DNA of 64,000 nt from Flavobacterium pallidum (GCF_003097535.1 NZ_CP029187.1:930001-994000); one strand, 5' to 3'. Counted from the stretch's first letter, positions 35,961 through 45,686 are shown. Notes: a model not told the origin generated them from the letters alone. A program made the numbers and translations.

Positions 35961-37367
35961 TTATTTTACCAATTTCACTTCTACCCTTCTGTTGTTAGCT
36001 TTACCAGCAGCAGTTTTATTCGTATCGATTGGTTTTGATTCACCGAAACCAGCAGAAGATAACCTTGCAGAGTCAATGCCGTTTTCAATCAGGTAATTTT
36101 TAACGGCAGCAGCCCTGTCTTCAGATAATTTCTGGTTCATGGCATCTTTACCATCGCTGTCGGTGTGTCCTTCGATGCTGAATCTTGAAGAAGGGTATTC
36201 TTTCAAGATGGCAGTGATTGACTGAAGTACAGCATAAGTTTCCTGTTTGAAAGTAGATTTACCACTGTTGAAAAGGATTGTTTTAGCGTAAGCGTTCAGT
36301 CTGTTGATCTGCTCTTCAGAGATTTCAGGACAACCGTTGTTTGCTACAGTACCTTTTACATCCGGACATTTGTCGTCTTTGTCAAGAACTCCGTCACCGT
36401 CAGTATCTGGCCATGGGCAACCTTTGTTGTCTTTTGGTCCTTTTACAGTTGGACATTTGTCTTCTTTATCCTGGATTCCGTCACCGTCAGTATCAGGACA
36501 TCCACCGAAAGTTTTCAAACCAGCTTCATCAGGACAAGCATCATCTTTATCAGCTACGCCATCAGCATCCCTGTCTGGACATCCCTGGAATTCAGCAAGA
36601 CCTTTTTCAGTAACGCAGGCATCATCTTTGTCAAGGATACCATCGCCATCTGTATCAGGGCAACCGTTCAGTTCTTTTGGACCAGCCTGCTCAGGACAAG
36701 CATCGTATTTGTCATAGATTCCATCACCGTCAGTATCTTTACCTCCGAATTTGAAAGTAAGACCAGCAAAGTGCTGTAAGTGTGAAGGAACGCCAACCGC
36801 CCTGTCGTCATTGTCATTGAATGAATGCTTGTAAGTAGATTGTAATGAAAGACCTACAGTTTCAGACAACCAGAAAGTCAATCCAAGTCCGCCATTTACA
36901 GTACCAGCATCATAATCGCCGAACCAGGTATAACCTCCACCGATGTGAAGTGATGGGTCGAACCATTTCGAACCGATCAATTGCATAAAGCTGTATTTGA
37001 TCACAGCATCAGCAGCGTAGTAGCTTAAATCACCAGGATTTTTTACGACGAAATCTTTTGGGTTTAATTCAGAACGGTAAACCAATTTGTCAATTTTGTT
37101 AACAGATCCGGATACGCCGAATGTAAATCCGCTTCCCACATACTTAGATACATTTAAGTAAGATACTGAAGGAAGGATGTTCCAGTTTTCCTTGATGTGG
37201 AAAGGTTGGTCGAAATGAGCGAAGACATTCTTGTCTCCCGCACTGGTCCTTGTATCAACAGCATTCACTCCAAAGGAAATGGCCCATGGGTTGTCAGCAT
37301 CCTGTGCCTGGGAACTCAATCCCAGAAGCAATAAAGCGGCTGCAAAAATTTTGTTTAGATTTTTCAT
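35961..37367 (-). CDS. OmpA-family outer-membrane protein with TSP3 calcium-binding repeats
   Basis: A 468-residue protein. It has a signal peptide (ending SSQAQ), an N-terminal beta-barrel of about 210 residues, five thrombospondin type-3-like repeats with the DTDGDGIxDKxDxCP pattern (about residues 215-345), and a C-terminal OmpA peptidoglycan-binding domain ([20 protein letters not shown], ending [11 protein letters not shown]). It anchors the outer membrane to the cell wall. It has a perfect promoter (TTTG, 19 bp, TACTTTTG on the minus strand at 37406-37436) and a strong terminator. It is probably a major, highly expressed protein. Confidence 0.95.
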   Translation of the reverse strand: MKNLNKIFAAALLLLGLSSQAQDADNPWAISFGVNAVDTRTSAGDKNVFAHFDQPFHIKENWNILPSVSYLNVSKYVGSGFTFGVSGSVNKIDKLVYRSELNPKDFVVKNPGDLSYYAADAVIKYSFMQLIGSKWFDPSLHIGGGYTWFGDYDAGTVNGGLGLTFWLSETVGLSLQSTYKHSFNDNDDRAVGVPSHLQHFAGLTFKFGGKDTDGDGIYDKYDACPEQAGPKELNGCPDTDGDGILDKDDACVTEKGLAEFQGCPDRDADGVADKDDACPDEAGLKTFGGCPDTDGDGIQDKEDKCPTVKGPKDNKGCPWPDTDGDGVLDKDDKCPDVKGTVANNGCPEISEEQINRLNAYAKTILFNSGKSTFKQETYAVLQSITAILKEYPSSRFSIEGHTDSDGKDAMNQKLSEDRAAAVKNYLIENGIDSARLSSAGFGESKPIDTNKTAAGKANNRRVEVKLVK

Positions 37368-37405
37368 ACTTGTTTTTATTTGATTATCATCAGTTAAATA
37401 TGGAG

Positions 37406-37436
37406 CAAAAGTAAGCGCTAATTACATAACTACAAA
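37406..37436 (-). promoter_or_regulatory. Promoter of ompA
   Basis: Minus strand: -7 TACTTTTG (37406-37413) and -33 TTTG (37433-37436) with 19 bp between. Both elements match the Bacteroidota consensus exactly. Confidence 0.8.
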
Positions 37437-37501
37437 ATAAGATGTTAAAAAAAACGCTGAAAAATACTATAAAATTTAGATGTTATAACATTTGAAAAAA
37501 A

Positions 37502-38695
37502 TTATATAACCCCAAGAGACTGCCCCACTTCAGTAAATGCATTGATGGCTTTGTCGAGATGTTCTTTATCATGCGCTGCAGATAATTGTACCCTGATGCG
37601 TGCTTTTTCCTTAGGTACTACAGGGAAAAAGAATCCAATAACATAAATGCCTTTCTTGAGCAGTTCGTTAGCCATGGTTTGAGACAGTTTCGCATCGTAT
37701 AACATGACCGGTACGATTGCAGAATCTCCGTCGATAATATCAAAACCCGCTTTTTTCATGCCTTCCTTGAAATAGTTGGTATTCCATTCGAGCTTATCGC
37801 GGAGCGAGGTATCTTTCTTCAGCAGGTCAAAAACCTTGATCGAAGCACCTACAATGGCAGGAGCCAGCGAATTTGAAAACAGATACGGCCTGGACCGTTG
37901 GCGGAGCAATTCGATGATTTCTTTTTTACCGGTTGTGTAACCGCCCATGGCACCACCCAAAGCTTTGCCTAAAGTTCCGGTAATGATATCAACACGTCCC
38001 ATCACCCCTTTGGCCTCCAGTGTTCCTTTGCCAGTGGTCCCGATGAATCCTGCGGCGTGGCATTCGTCAACCATCACCATCGCATCGTATTTATCGGCCA
38101 GGTCGCAAATCTTATCCAACGGTGCCACCAAACCATCCATAGAGAACACCCCATCGGTAACAATAATTTTGAACCTCGCCCCAGCCTCATTGGCCTTGAT
38201 CAATTGCTGCTCCAGGTCTTCCATATTGCTGTTTTCATAACGGTAGCGCATCGCCTTGCACAAACGCACGCCGTCAATAATCGAAGCATGGTTCAGGCTG
38301 TCGGAGATAATGGCGTCCTGCTCATTAAATAATGGCTCAAAAACACCGCCGTTCGCATCAAATGCGGCGGCATATAAGATGGTATCTTCGGTTCCGTAAA
38401 ATTCGGCGACTTTCTGTTCCAGGGTTTTATGGATGTCCTGTGTCCCGCAGATAAAACGTACGGACGACATGCCGAAGCCATGCGTGTCCAATGCGTCTTT
38501 GGCCGCCTGGATCACTTCAGGATGAGACGACAGCCCAAGGTAATTATTCGCACAAAAATTCAACACGGTTTCCCCGGTCGACACTTTAATCTCTGCACCC
38601 TGCGGCGTGGTGATGATTCTTTCTTTCTTGAAAATCCCGTTGTCTTCAATGGCCTGCAGCTCACTTTGCAGGTGTTCTTTGATTTTTCCGTACAT
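37502..38695 (-). CDS. kbl: Glycine C-acetyltransferase (2-amino-3-ketobutyrate CoA ligase)
   Basis: A 397-residue PLP enzyme of the alpha-oxoamine synthase family. It cleaves 2-amino-3-oxobutyrate with CoA to glycine and acetyl-CoA in threonine degradation. The PLP lysine is K244 in [10 protein letters not shown], with [11 protein letters not shown] (Asp for the pyridine nitrogen) and [11 protein letters not shown] before it. Length and motifs match Kbl rather than BioF or serine palmitoyltransferase, but those are close relatives. No threonine dehydrogenase gene (tdh) is adjacent. Heptamer-like repeats lie in the 62-bp gap to the upstream helicase gene. Confidence 0.88.
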   Translation of the reverse strand: MYGKIKEHLQSELQAIEDNGIFKKERIITTPQGAEIKVSTGETVLNFCANNYLGLSSHPEVIQAAKDALDTHGFGMSSVRFICGTQDIHKTLEQKVAEFYGTEDTILYAAAFDANGGVFEPLFNEQDAIISDSLNHASIIDGVRLCKAMRYRYENSNMEDLEQQLIKANEAGARFKIIVTDGVFSMDGLVAPLDKICDLADKYDAMVMVDECHAAGFIGTTGKGTLEAKGVMGRVDIITGTLGKALGGAMGGYTTGKKEIIELLRQRSRPYLFSNSLAPAIVGASIKVFDLLKKDTSLRDKLEWNTNYFKEGMKKAGFDIIDGDSAIVPVMLYDAKLSQTMANELLKKGIYVIGFFFPVVPKEKARIRVQLSAAHDKEHLDKAINAFTEVGQSLGVI

Positions 38696-38757
38696 AGTTT
38701 AGTTATTTATTTAATTTGATTTTTAGATTACCAGAAATCCGACAATCTGATAATCCC

Positions 38758-41700
38758 TCACAAAGTTACCACTTCCACCCCATCGCCGATATACACCAAT
38801 ATTTTTTTTATCACTCGATATCCCATTTTCCCGATGGCCTGTTCATAGGTCTCAAGCTGTAATTTGTATTTCGGTTGGTGCGCGCCGGTTTTATAGTCTA
38901 GCAGCATGACTTCGTTTTTCGGCGTAATGACCATGCGGTCGGGTTTGATGAGTGTACCTTCTTTGCGGATAATGGCCTGTTCGTTCAGGATTTTATTTCC
39001 GGCTGAAAAATACAGGTTGATTTCCGGATGTTCTATAATGGAAATGATACTATTTCGAATCTCAGCTTCCTTGTCTTTTGAAATCAGACCGTCACTGATC
39101 GCCGAAGCTATTGCGGTATCTACATCTTCTTCAGTGCGTATCCCGGAAAGGATTTCATGCACGAGATTTCCGTATTCGATTGATTTTTGTTGTTTCGTGC
39201 CCCACATCAACGATTCGCGCTGCGCAATTTTAATGCTGGACATCTGCAACGCCTCATTTACGGTTTCAATGAGTTGATTATCATTGTTTTTCGGCATTTC
39301 TGCAGATAATTTTGCGGCGTTCCCAAAAGCATATTCGTTTTTATCTTCTTCAAAAATCCCTTTCCCGATAAGATAATTTACAAAGAAAGATGACATGTCA
39401 TTTGCTTTTACTTCACCGTTTGCATTGATGTTTTTGTTTGAAATGATGTACAATTGTTCTTCGGCACGCGTCAGCGCCACATACAAAACATTCACATTGT
39501 CCAGCAATTCCTCCTGTTTTTTCTGCAGGTAAATCACTGAGGCATTTTCGCCAAAACCTTCGACAGCACTGCTGTTATCAATCAAGGCTTTCGGTAAACC
39601 GATGTTTTCCTCTTCCGTTTCGAGCCAAAGTTTGTCTTTCGGTTTGCGGCTGTAATCTTCTTCTGCAAAAGGCATGATCACAACCGGGAATTCAAGCCCT
39701 TTCGATTTGTGTATCGTCATGATCCGGACCGCATCGCTGCCTTCCGGAGAAGGAATGCTGAATTTCTCTGAATTTTTTTCCCAGTATTCCAGAAAATCGG
39801 AAATGCCTGCCTGTCCGCGCACGTCCCGTTCCAAGACGATATCCAGGAAATACTGGATGTAAGCGTTGTGTTTTTTTGCAAGAAATGCGTCTATGATGAT
39901 TTCAACCGCTTCGTAAAGCGACTTGCGGCGCACTTCCTGGAACACCATCGCAATGCCTTTTCCCGAAAGCCAGTGTTCCAGGTCCGTTTCGGTTTCAAAA
40001 GCCATACCTTCCGCTACAAAATCATGGACAGGCAATTCGTGTTGCAGGGTTTTCGCCATAAAAACAAGCCATTGCGCTTTGGCTTCCACATCCTTCCCGT
40101 TTTTCAGATATCGCAGCAGGCTGATGATCAATCTTACTTCAGAAGCATTTCCGATGACCAAAGTTTCAGACGACAGTAACGGAATGTCGTTTGCGGTCAG
40201 GAAATCGGCAACTGCGATGCCTTGTCCGCGTTTGCGGGTTAAGATGGCTATATCATTGTAATGAAATCCGAGACTGAGGACTTTTTTAATCGTATCCAAT
40301 GTGGCATTTACATACAGTTCAGTTTTTTCAGTCGCCTCATCCTCTGCGGAAGCGTCAGGAAGAAATGAAATATTGACGTAGCCACCTTCTTTGTGGTTGG
40401 ACTTCTGGAAACTCTGCTCCTGGTATAGCGCGCGGTAATCGACATGGTCAAATTCACCGGACATGTACCTGAAAAAATCATTATTGAAATCAATCACCTG
40501 CGAATAACTGCGCCAATTGGTGTCTAAAGAAAATCGTTCTTTTTCCGGATTGTTGAAAGGATTATGGCCTTTTCCAAGCTCTATGAACTGCTCCGCTTTC
40601 CCGCCACGCCAACGATAAATGGATTGCTTCGGGTCGCCGACGACCATTAAAGTGCCTTTTTGCCCCGTCTCATCCTGCCCGGAAAGCGCATTGTCAATCA
40701 GCGGGATCAGGTTTTGCCACTGCATTTCGGACGTGTCCTGGAATTCGTCTATAAAAAAGTGGCGGTAACGCTCGCCCAGCCTTTCATAAATAAACGGTGC
40801 GGGCTGGTTCTGGATTTCGCGGTGGATGATGGCGTTGAATTCGGCGATGGAAAGCACGTTTTGTTCCTTTTGAATGTCAGTCAATTGTCTGCTTACGGTG
40901 CTCAGCAGCGATAAAGGTGTAATATTTCTGAGAAATGCGCGATAAAAATCCCGTCTCCCAAAATTTTTGTACACCTGTGCCAGGATCGAAATCCATTCCG
41001 GGATAAAGCTTTCGATTACTTCGCGGTCCGCGGCGGTTTTATTGATGCGGAAATCTTCGGTTTCGCGATACGTTTTGTTTTTCGGGTTGAAGCGGCCTTC
41101 AATAATGGATTCGAGGTGTTTTGGGAAATACTGCCCTGAAAACGATGCCGGATTGATGTTGTTGACCTGCATGATTTCCAAAGCATTTTTGGCAAACGCA
41201 ACCGCACCTGCTTCCAGTTCGTTAATGCTTTCAATGAGTTGGTTCTTGATGGCGATGAATTCCGGGATCGTTTTTTCATTAAAATGAACGATTTCGTGGC
41301 GGTTGTTTTCATTCAACGCCAATCTTCCCGTTTCGAGGATTTCGCGTGAAATGTCCCAGCTTTTGTCGTCATCGGTTTTTTCCATCGTGAAATCGACGAG
41401 CAGTTTGGTCAGCGTTTCGTCTTCTCCGGCGCGCGCGATAATGGTGTCGACCGCTTCCGCCAGAAGGTTTTCGGTGTCGAGCGTGACTTCGAAAGTAACG
41501 GGCAGGTTCAGGTCATGGGCAAACGCGCGGATGACGCGGTGCGTGAATTTATCGATTGTGGAAATATCGAACGCCGCATAATTGTGAATTAAATGCCGGA
41601 TGATCTGCTGCGCCTTTCGTTTGATTGTTGCTAAAGGAATCCCAATTTCTCCGGAAATGGTTTCCATCAGCGCGACGGCTTTCGCGGAAGGATCATCTTT

Positions 41701-41898
41701 TGCAAATTCGGACAAATTGCCGACGATGCGCGACTTCATTTCATGTACCGCCTTATTTGTAAAAGTGATCGCGAGAATGTTACGGTACGCATCGTTCTTC
41801 TCGGAACGCAGGATGATTTTAAGGTATTCCTTGACAAGGGTGTAGGTTTTTCCCGATCCGGCCGAGGCATCATAAAGCGAGAAAGAGGGTGTATGCAT
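38758..41898 (-). CDS. AddA-like UvrD/RecB-family helicase-nuclease
   Basis: A 1046-residue enzyme. Starting at the ATG encoding MHTPSFSL, it begins with Walker A DASAGSGKTYTLV. Walker B is in FIDEFQDTSEMQW and motif V/VI in MTIHKSKGLEFPVVIMP and ALTRAEEQL. The C-terminal PD-(D/E)XK nuclease is short, with DRMVITPKNEVMLLDYKTG. It is the large motor subunit of a double-strand-break resection enzyme and works with the AddB-like protein at 33145-35895. The first 17 codons of the longer ORF are rejected because the family starts at this Met. Confidence 0.9.
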   Translation of the reverse strand: MHTPSFSLYDASAGSGKTYTLVKEYLKIILRSEKNDAYRNILAITFTNKAVHEMKSRIVGNLSEFAKDDPSAKAVALMETISGEIGIPLATIKRKAQQIIRHLIHNYAAFDISTIDKFTHRVIRAFAHDLNLPVTFEVTLDTENLLAEAVDTIIARAGEDETLTKLLVDFTMEKTDDDKSWDISREILETGRLALNENNRHEIVHFNEKTIPEFIAIKNQLIESINELEAGAVAFAKNALEIMQVNNINPASFSGQYFPKHLESIIEGRFNPKNKTYRETEDFRINKTAADREVIESFIPEWISILAQVYKNFGRRDFYRAFLRNITPLSLLSTVSRQLTDIQKEQNVLSIAEFNAIIHREIQNQPAPFIYERLGERYRHFFIDEFQDTSEMQWQNLIPLIDNALSGQDETGQKGTLMVVGDPKQSIYRWRGGKAEQFIELGKGHNPFNNPEKERFSLDTNWRSYSQVIDFNNDFFRYMSGEFDHVDYRALYQEQSFQKSNHKEGGYVNISFLPDASAEDEATEKTELYVNATLDTIKKVLSLGFHYNDIAILTRKRGQGIAVADFLTANDIPLLSSETLVIGNASEVRLIISLLRYLKNGKDVEAKAQWLVFMAKTLQHELPVHDFVAEGMAFETETDLEHWLSGKGIAMVFQEVRRKSLYEAVEIIIDAFLAKKHNAYIQYFLDIVLERDVRGQAGISDFLEYWEKNSEKFSIPSPEGSDAVRIMTIHKSKGLEFPVVIMPFAEEDYSRKPKDKLWLETEEENIGLPKALIDNSSAVEGFGENASVIYLQKKQEELLDNVNVLYVALTRAEEQLYIISNKNINANGEVKANDMSSFFVNYLIGKGIFEEDKNEYAFGNAAKLSAEMPKNNDNQLIETVNEALQMSSIKIAQRESLMWGTKQQKSIEYGNLVHEILSGIRTEEDVDTAIASAISDGLISKDKEAEIRNSIISIIEHPEINLYFSAGNKILNEQAIIRKEGTLIKPDRMVITPKNEVMLLDYKTGAHQPKYKLQLETYEQAIGKMGYRVIKKILVYIGDGVEVVTL

Positions 41899-42087
41899 GG
41901 TGAGAAATTTCAATTGATGTAGATGCGCCAGCCCCGATGGAAGCGGCATCCTTTTTCCGGCTCCTTTAGCCGGGAAAAGATATAGCGGACAGCGGGATTA
42001 TGCTCCTGAAAAAACAGAAATCAAAACAATCGATTATTTTAATTCAATTATAACGAAATAGTATTTCCATTTCCAAAGTTAAATGTT

Positions 42088-42095
42088 TAAATTTG
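42088..42095 (+). promoter_or_regulatory. Promoter (-7 element) of sodA
   Basis: TAAATTTG, exact -7 match, 30 bp before the ATG at 42126. Confidence 0.55.
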
Positions 42096-42125
42096 ATTTT
42101 TGAAAACAACCTTAAAACTAAGATT

Positions 42126-42734
42126 ATGGCTTTTGAATTACCCAAATTGCCGTATGCCTACGATGCGCTGGAACCACATATTGATGCGCGCACGATGGAA
42201 ATACACCACAGCAAGCACCACAATGCCTACACTACAAACCTGAATGCTGCGATTGCAGGAACGGATTTAGAAGGTTTGACAATCGAGAACATCCTGATTA
42301 ACCTTGATAAGAAAAACGCAGCGGTTCGCAATAACGGCGGCGGATATTACAACCACAACCTTTTCTGGACAGTGATGTCGCCTACCGGCGGCGGAAAACC
42401 AAGCGGAGACCTGCTTGCTGCGATTGAAAGGGATTTTGACAGCTTTGACGAATTTAAGGCAAAGTTTTCGAAAGCGGGCGCTACGCAGTTCGGTTCCGGA
42501 TGGGCGTGGCTTTGTGTTCATAAAGGCGGTAAGCTCGAAGTGTGCGGTACGCCAAACCAGGACAACCCGCTGATGCCGGATTCAGGATGTGGCGGTACCC
42601 CAATTTTAGGCATGGATGTATGGGAACATGCCTACTACCTGAATTACCAAAACAGGAGACCTGATTATATCGAGGCATTCTTCAATGTCATCAACTGGAC
42701 CGAAGTGGCCAGGAGGTATGCGCTGGAGAAATAA
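42126..42734 (+). CDS. sodA: Superoxide dismutase (Fe/Mn type)
   Basis: A 202-residue enzyme that converts superoxide to oxygen and hydrogen peroxide. The four metal ligands are seen: H27 (MEIHHSKHH), H77 (GYYNHNLFW), D164 and H168 (MDVWEHAYY). The start at 42126 ([12 protein letters not shown]) is standard; the earlier in-frame starts lie at the -7 element. Fe versus Mn use cannot be settled by eye. A bidirectional terminator is shared with the permease gene. Confidence 0.95.
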   Translation: MAFELPKLPYAYDALEPHIDARTMEIHHSKHHNAYTTNLNAAIAGTDLEGLTIENILINLDKKNAAVRNNGGGYYNHNLFWTVMSPTGGGKPSGDLLAAIERDFDSFDEFKAKFSKAGATQFGSGWAWLCVHKGGKLEVCGTPNQDNPLMPDSGCGGTPILGMDVWEHAYYLNYQNRRPDYIEAFFNVINWTEVARRYALEK

Positions 42735-42774
42735 AATTAAGTTTTGAGATTTTAGATTTTTTTTTTGAACACGG

Positions 42775-42808
42775 AAAAACGGGCGAATGCAAATTTGTCC
42801 GTTTTTTT
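42775..42808. terminator. Bidirectional terminator
   Basis: A stem of about 14 bp (42775-42788 with 42793-42806, two G-U pairs) flanked by A and T runs, between sodA and the permease gene. Confidence 0.8.
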
Positions 42809-44006
42809 ATTCCATCAGTTTTTTGCTGACGCGGCCCGAGGCGATCAGTGAAGCAAGGAATCCGAGCGAAATAATCGTAGCCATGACAATGGCAATATTT
42901 GTGAGTGAAAAAACGACAGGATAAGCCAGCGTATCCGTAATCATGACGAGTTTGGAATACTGTTGGACAACAACGACGATGCTTCCTATGACAATCCCGA
43001 TCAATCCACCCTTTACACATAACAAAGTGCCTTGCAGCAGGAATATCTTGCGCAGGTCTCGAATTTCGGCACCGAGGTAAAACAGGGTTTTCAGATTCGA
43101 TTTCTTGTCTAAAATCATCATAATGATCGCGCCTGCAAATGCGAAAAGGATCAATATAATCACCAATGTAAAAATCAGGTAAATCGCAAGGTTCTCTGTA
43201 CGCAGCATTTTGTATAATGAATCGTTGAGTTGTGCGCGGTTTCGGATCAGTAATTGATTTCCGAAAATTTTGTGGAGTGATTGGATAACTGCCACTTCGT
43301 CCTCAGCGGATTTTAATTTCAGTTCCAACGCGGTAACCTGTCCTGGTTTGTAACCCATCAGTTCCGAGGCCAATTCGAAATCCGTAAAGACATATTTAGA
43401 GTCCAGTTCCTCGCTGATTGCATACATCCCGACAGGAATTACCGAAGTTTTCCTAAAAGCCTCCTCCGGGTTTTCAATAATGCCTTTACCGGGTTTCGGC
43501 GCATATATTTCCAATTGCCGGTTGTATTCGCCCAAACCGACACCGAGTTTCTCATACAAGCCATATCCGATTACCGCCTGGTTTGTATTTGGCTCAAGCC
43601 AGCTGCCGTTCACGACGCTTTTCCTTACGGTGCTCACGTTTGTAAACAGGCTGTCAACGCCTTTAATGTATGTAAATTCGGATTTTTCATCAAAGACAAA
43701 AAGCATGCGTTCTTCAATGATTTTACTGAAGGAAGCAATACCTTTTTCATTTTGCAGTTCGCGCTGCTGTTTCGCGCTGATGAAAAATGATTTTCCCGTG
43801 GCGGCTACGGCCTTGATGTCCGGGTCGATGGTGTTGGAAAAGGAAAGGCTGAAATCCACGAGTCCGCTGAAAACCGAAAGTACAATAAACAAAGCCGCCG
43901 CACCCGTAATGATCCCCAACGATGCAATGCGGTTGATGATATTGATGGCGTTGTTTTTGCTGACGCTTTTAAGGTAGCGCTTGGCTATGTACAGCGGGAA
44001 ATTCAC
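42807..44006 (-). CDS. ABC transporter permease, LolC/LolE type
   Basis: A 399-residue inner-membrane permease with an N-terminal signal-anchor helix, a large periplasmic loop and three C-terminal transmembrane segments (about residues 275-300, 325-345 and 365-390). This is the FtsX/MacB/LolC topology. The N-terminus IAKRYLKSVSKNNAINIINRIASLGI is typical of LolC/E-like proteins, which extract lipoproteins for the outer membrane. The LolD ATPase is not adjacent. It starts at the base where rbfA ends, so the two are cotranscribed. Confidence 0.85.
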   Translation of the reverse strand: MNFPLYIAKRYLKSVSKNNAINIINRIASLGIITGAAALFIVLSVFSGLVDFSLSFSNTIDPDIKAVAATGKSFFISAKQQRELQNEKGIASFSKIIEERMLFVFDEKSEFTYIKGVDSLFTNVSTVRKSVVNGSWLEPNTNQAVIGYGLYEKLGVGLGEYNRQLEIYAPKPGKGIIENPEEAFRKTSVIPVGMYAISEELDSKYVFTDFELASELMGYKPGQVTALELKLKSAEDEVAVIQSLHKIFGNQLLIRNRAQLNDSLYKMLRTENLAIYLIFTLVIILILFAFAGAIIMMILDKKSNLKTLFYLGAEIRDLRKIFLLQGTLLCVKGGLIGIVIGSIVVVVQQYSKLVMITDTLAYPVVFSLTNIAIVMATIISLGFLASLIASGRVSKKLME

Positions 44007-44398
44007 TAGAATTTTTTTCTGCGGTCGAGCAAATCCCTGTTTTCAATCGGATTTTCCTTTTGCGAAAGCGCCTTGTCAATCTTTTCGATATAATCCAGGG
44101 AATCGTCAAGATAGAAAGTCAGGTTCGGTACTTTGCGCAACTGCATTTTCACGCGTTGGGCAAGATCATGTTTAATCAAAGGGCCATTGGAACGGATGGC
44201 TGCTAAAGTCTCTGCCGCCTTTTCCTGAGGAAAAATGCTGAGGTGCACGCTGGCAACGGATAAATCAGTGGTGACACTGACTTTTGATACTGAAATCACA
44301 AGATTCGTAATACCGTTTTTCCGGATTTCACCTTGTAAAATATCTACCAAATCCTGTTGCAGTACGCCGCCTATTTTTTTCTGTCTGTTCGTTTCCAT
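44006..44398 (-). CDS. rbfA: Ribosome-binding factor A
   Basis: A 130-residue protein with the KH-like RbfA fold. It binds the immature 30S subunit and helps 16S rRNA 5'-end maturation. ETNRQKKIGGVLQQDLVDIL, the SVASVHLSIFP strand and LRKVPNLTFYLDDSLDY are family signatures. The gene has a -7 element (minus-strand TACCTTTG, 44403-44410) only 4 bp before the ATG, so it is probably transcribed without a leader. It overlaps the downstream permease gene. Confidence 0.92.
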   Translation of the reverse strand: METNRQKKIGGVLQQDLVDILQGEIRKNGITNLVISVSKVSVTTDLSVASVHLSIFPQEKAAETLAAIRSNGPLIKHDLAQRVKMQLRKVPNLTFYLDDSLDYIEKIDKALSQKENPIENRDLLDRRKKF

Positions 44399-44402
44399 GC
44401 GG

Positions 44403-44432
44403 CAAAGGTATGAAAATAGGTTCAGGGTACAA
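44403..44432 (-). promoter_or_regulatory. Promoter of rbfA, with almost no leader
   Basis: Minus-strand TACCTTTG (44403-44410) and TTG (44430-44432) with 19 bp between. The box ends 4 bp before the start codon. Confidence 0.6.
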
Positions 44433-44515
44433 GGTTTAAAGGTTCAGGGTTCAGTTAAGGTTTTGCAGGATACTATTAAACCTGTACCTTGCACCCTGAA
44501 CCCTGTACCTTTTTA
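44411..44515. repeat. Intergenic heptamer array (GGTwCAG type), inverted arms
   Basis: The left arm has GGTTCAGGGTACAAGG and further GGTTCAGGGTTCAG units. The right arm has CCTGTACCTTGCACCCTGAA and CCCTGTACC. The arms are approximate reverse complements, so the block can form a long imperfect hairpin between rbfA and the epimerase gene. It is the same unit family as 9629-9686. Confidence 0.6.
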
Positions 44516-44517
44516 AA

Positions 44518-44919
44518 ATGAACAAAATCGAACATATCGGCATTGCTGTCAAAGACCTTGAAACGTCCAATCTTCTTTTCGAAAAAATCTTCGGAGCGCC
44601 GCCTTACAAAAGTGAGGAAGTCGCCAGCGAAGGCGTAAAAACATCGTTCTTCATGAATGGCCCAAATAAAATTGAACTCCTCGAAGCCACCAATCCGGAT
44701 AGCCCGATTGCCAAATTCCTGGAAAAGAAAGGGGAAGGCATCCACCACATCGCTTTCGACGTGACTGATATCGTTGCCGAAATCGCACGCCTCAAAGGTG
44801 AAGGCTTCACGGTCCTGAATGAAACCCCGAAACCCGGTGCCGACAATAAGTTAGTCGCCTTCCTGCATCCTAAAGGCACGAACGGGGTTTTGATCGAGCT
44901 GTGCCAGGAGAAGCGCTAG
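44518..44919 (+). CDS. mce: Methylmalonyl-CoA epimerase
   Basis: A 133-residue VOC-superfamily enzyme that interconverts (R)- and (S)-methylmalonyl-CoA. Metal-binding residues are in HIGIAVKDLE near the N-terminus, GEGIHHIAFDVTD near residue 77 and VLIELCQE at the end. The length is normal. A methylmalonyl-CoA mutase is not in this window. The gene is preceded by the heptamer-repeat block. Confidence 0.9.
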   Translation: MNKIEHIGIAVKDLETSNLLFEKIFGAPPYKSEEVASEGVKTSFFMNGPNKIELLEATNPDSPIAKFLEKKGEGIHHIAFDVTDIVAEIARLKGEGFTVLNETPKPGADNKLVAFLHPKGTNGVLIELCQEKR

Positions 44920-44929
44920 TTTTCAGTGG

Positions 44930-44960
44930 GCAGTAGCAGTAAGCAGTTGTCAGAGCAAAA
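44930..44960. repeat. Degenerate CAGTnnG heptamer array before a tRNA gene
   Basis: Runs of CAGT spaced about 7 bp (CAGTGGG, CAGTAG, CAGTAAG, CAGTTG). A similar array follows the tRNA at 45099-45130. Confidence 0.45.
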
Positions 44961-44974
44961 TCGCGAAAAAAACA

Positions 44975-45006
44975 TTTGCAACCCAACAAAAATAGTAGTA
45001 ATATTG
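44975..45006 (+). promoter_or_regulatory. Promoter of the CAU-anticodon tRNA
   Basis: TTTG (44975-44978), then 20 bp, then TAATATTG (44999-45006), one mismatch to TAnnTTTG. Confidence 0.55.
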
Positions 45007-45018
45007 CAGCCCTAACCC

Positions 45019-45092
45019 GGTCCTATAGCTCAGTTGGTTAGAGTCCCTGACTCATAATCAGGTTGTCCTTGGTTCGAGCCCAAGTGGGACCA
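45019..45092 (+). tRNA. tRNA with CAU anticodon (probably tRNA-Ile2, or elongator tRNA-Met)
   Basis: Full cloverleaf. The acceptor stem GGTCCTA (45019-45025) pairs with TGGGACC (45085-45091). The anticodon loop is CTCATAA with CAT, and the discriminator is A. The CAU anticodon is used by elongator Met, initiator Met and Ile2 (after lysidine modification by TilS). The GGNCC..A acceptor region and D-arm AGCTCAGTTGGTTAGAG resemble the B. subtilis Ile2 sequence as I remember it, and C4-G69/C5-G68 fit TilS determinants. Ile2 is favoured but not proven. The base after the discriminator and two C's is G, so CCA is not fully encoded. Confidence 0.85.
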
Positions 45093-45145
45093 CCGAAAGT
45101 TGGCAGTATACAGTTGCAGTTTGCAGTTGTTGCCGATGAAATTAC

Positions 45146-45174
45146 AGCCCTTCAGCGATGAGGGGCTTTTTTTT
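45146..45174 (+). terminator. Terminator after the tRNA
   Basis: 8-bp stem AGCCCTTC / GAGGGGCT (one G-U pair) with a 6-base loop and a long T run. Confidence 0.75.
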
Positions 45175-45236
45175 GACATTATTCTTTTGGGTTTTAGCCC
45201 CATTCAGATGTGAGACTTGGCTTCAGGATTTAAATC

Positions 45237-45686
45237 TTACCTGAACACCACGCCATTCAATTGCAAACCACCGGTAATCCTTGATCCATCGTATGTTTTA
45301 TGTCGGTAAACCCTCTGCAGTTTGCCGTTTTTGCCGGTTGACATCAATTCAGGGCAATAGTCGCAACCGGTCTCAATGGCGTCGATCACAAAGTGGCCAT
45401 TATCCTCAAAGGTGCCTTTGTAATTGTAGAAACCGCCGTCGCTTTCAGAATAGGTAGTGTCCGAGTTAAAAACATACACAGGCGTTTGTACAATGAATAC
45501 GCTGTCCTTCCTGAACGTCAGTTTAGTCATATGAAACCATTTGCTGTCAGGTTTGGAAGGGTCGATATTCTGCATCGGTTCATACCCGGTCAATGTCCTG
45601 CCGTCAAAAGATTCCCGGTGCCGTTGCCCACAGCCGGACAGCGCGATGACCAAACATAAAAATGCGGTTTTGGTAAAGATTTTCAT
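45237..45686 (-). CDS. Hypothetical lipoprotein
   Basis: A 149-residue protein with a lipobox (LCLVIALSGCG, Cys19). The rest is beta-strand-rich with an internal pair of cysteines (GCDYCPEL). No family recognised. It is followed upstream by two more exported-protein genes on the same strand, and a lipoprotein fits an outer-membrane or periplasmic role. Function unknown. Confidence 0.65.
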   Translation of the reverse strand: MKIFTKTAFLCLVIALSGCGQRHRESFDGRTLTGYEPMQNIDPSKPDSKWFHMTKLTFRKDSVFIVQTPVYVFNSDTTYSESDGGFYNYKGTFEDNGHFVIDAIETGCDYCPELMSTGKNGKLQRVYRHKTYDGSRITGGLQLNGVVFR

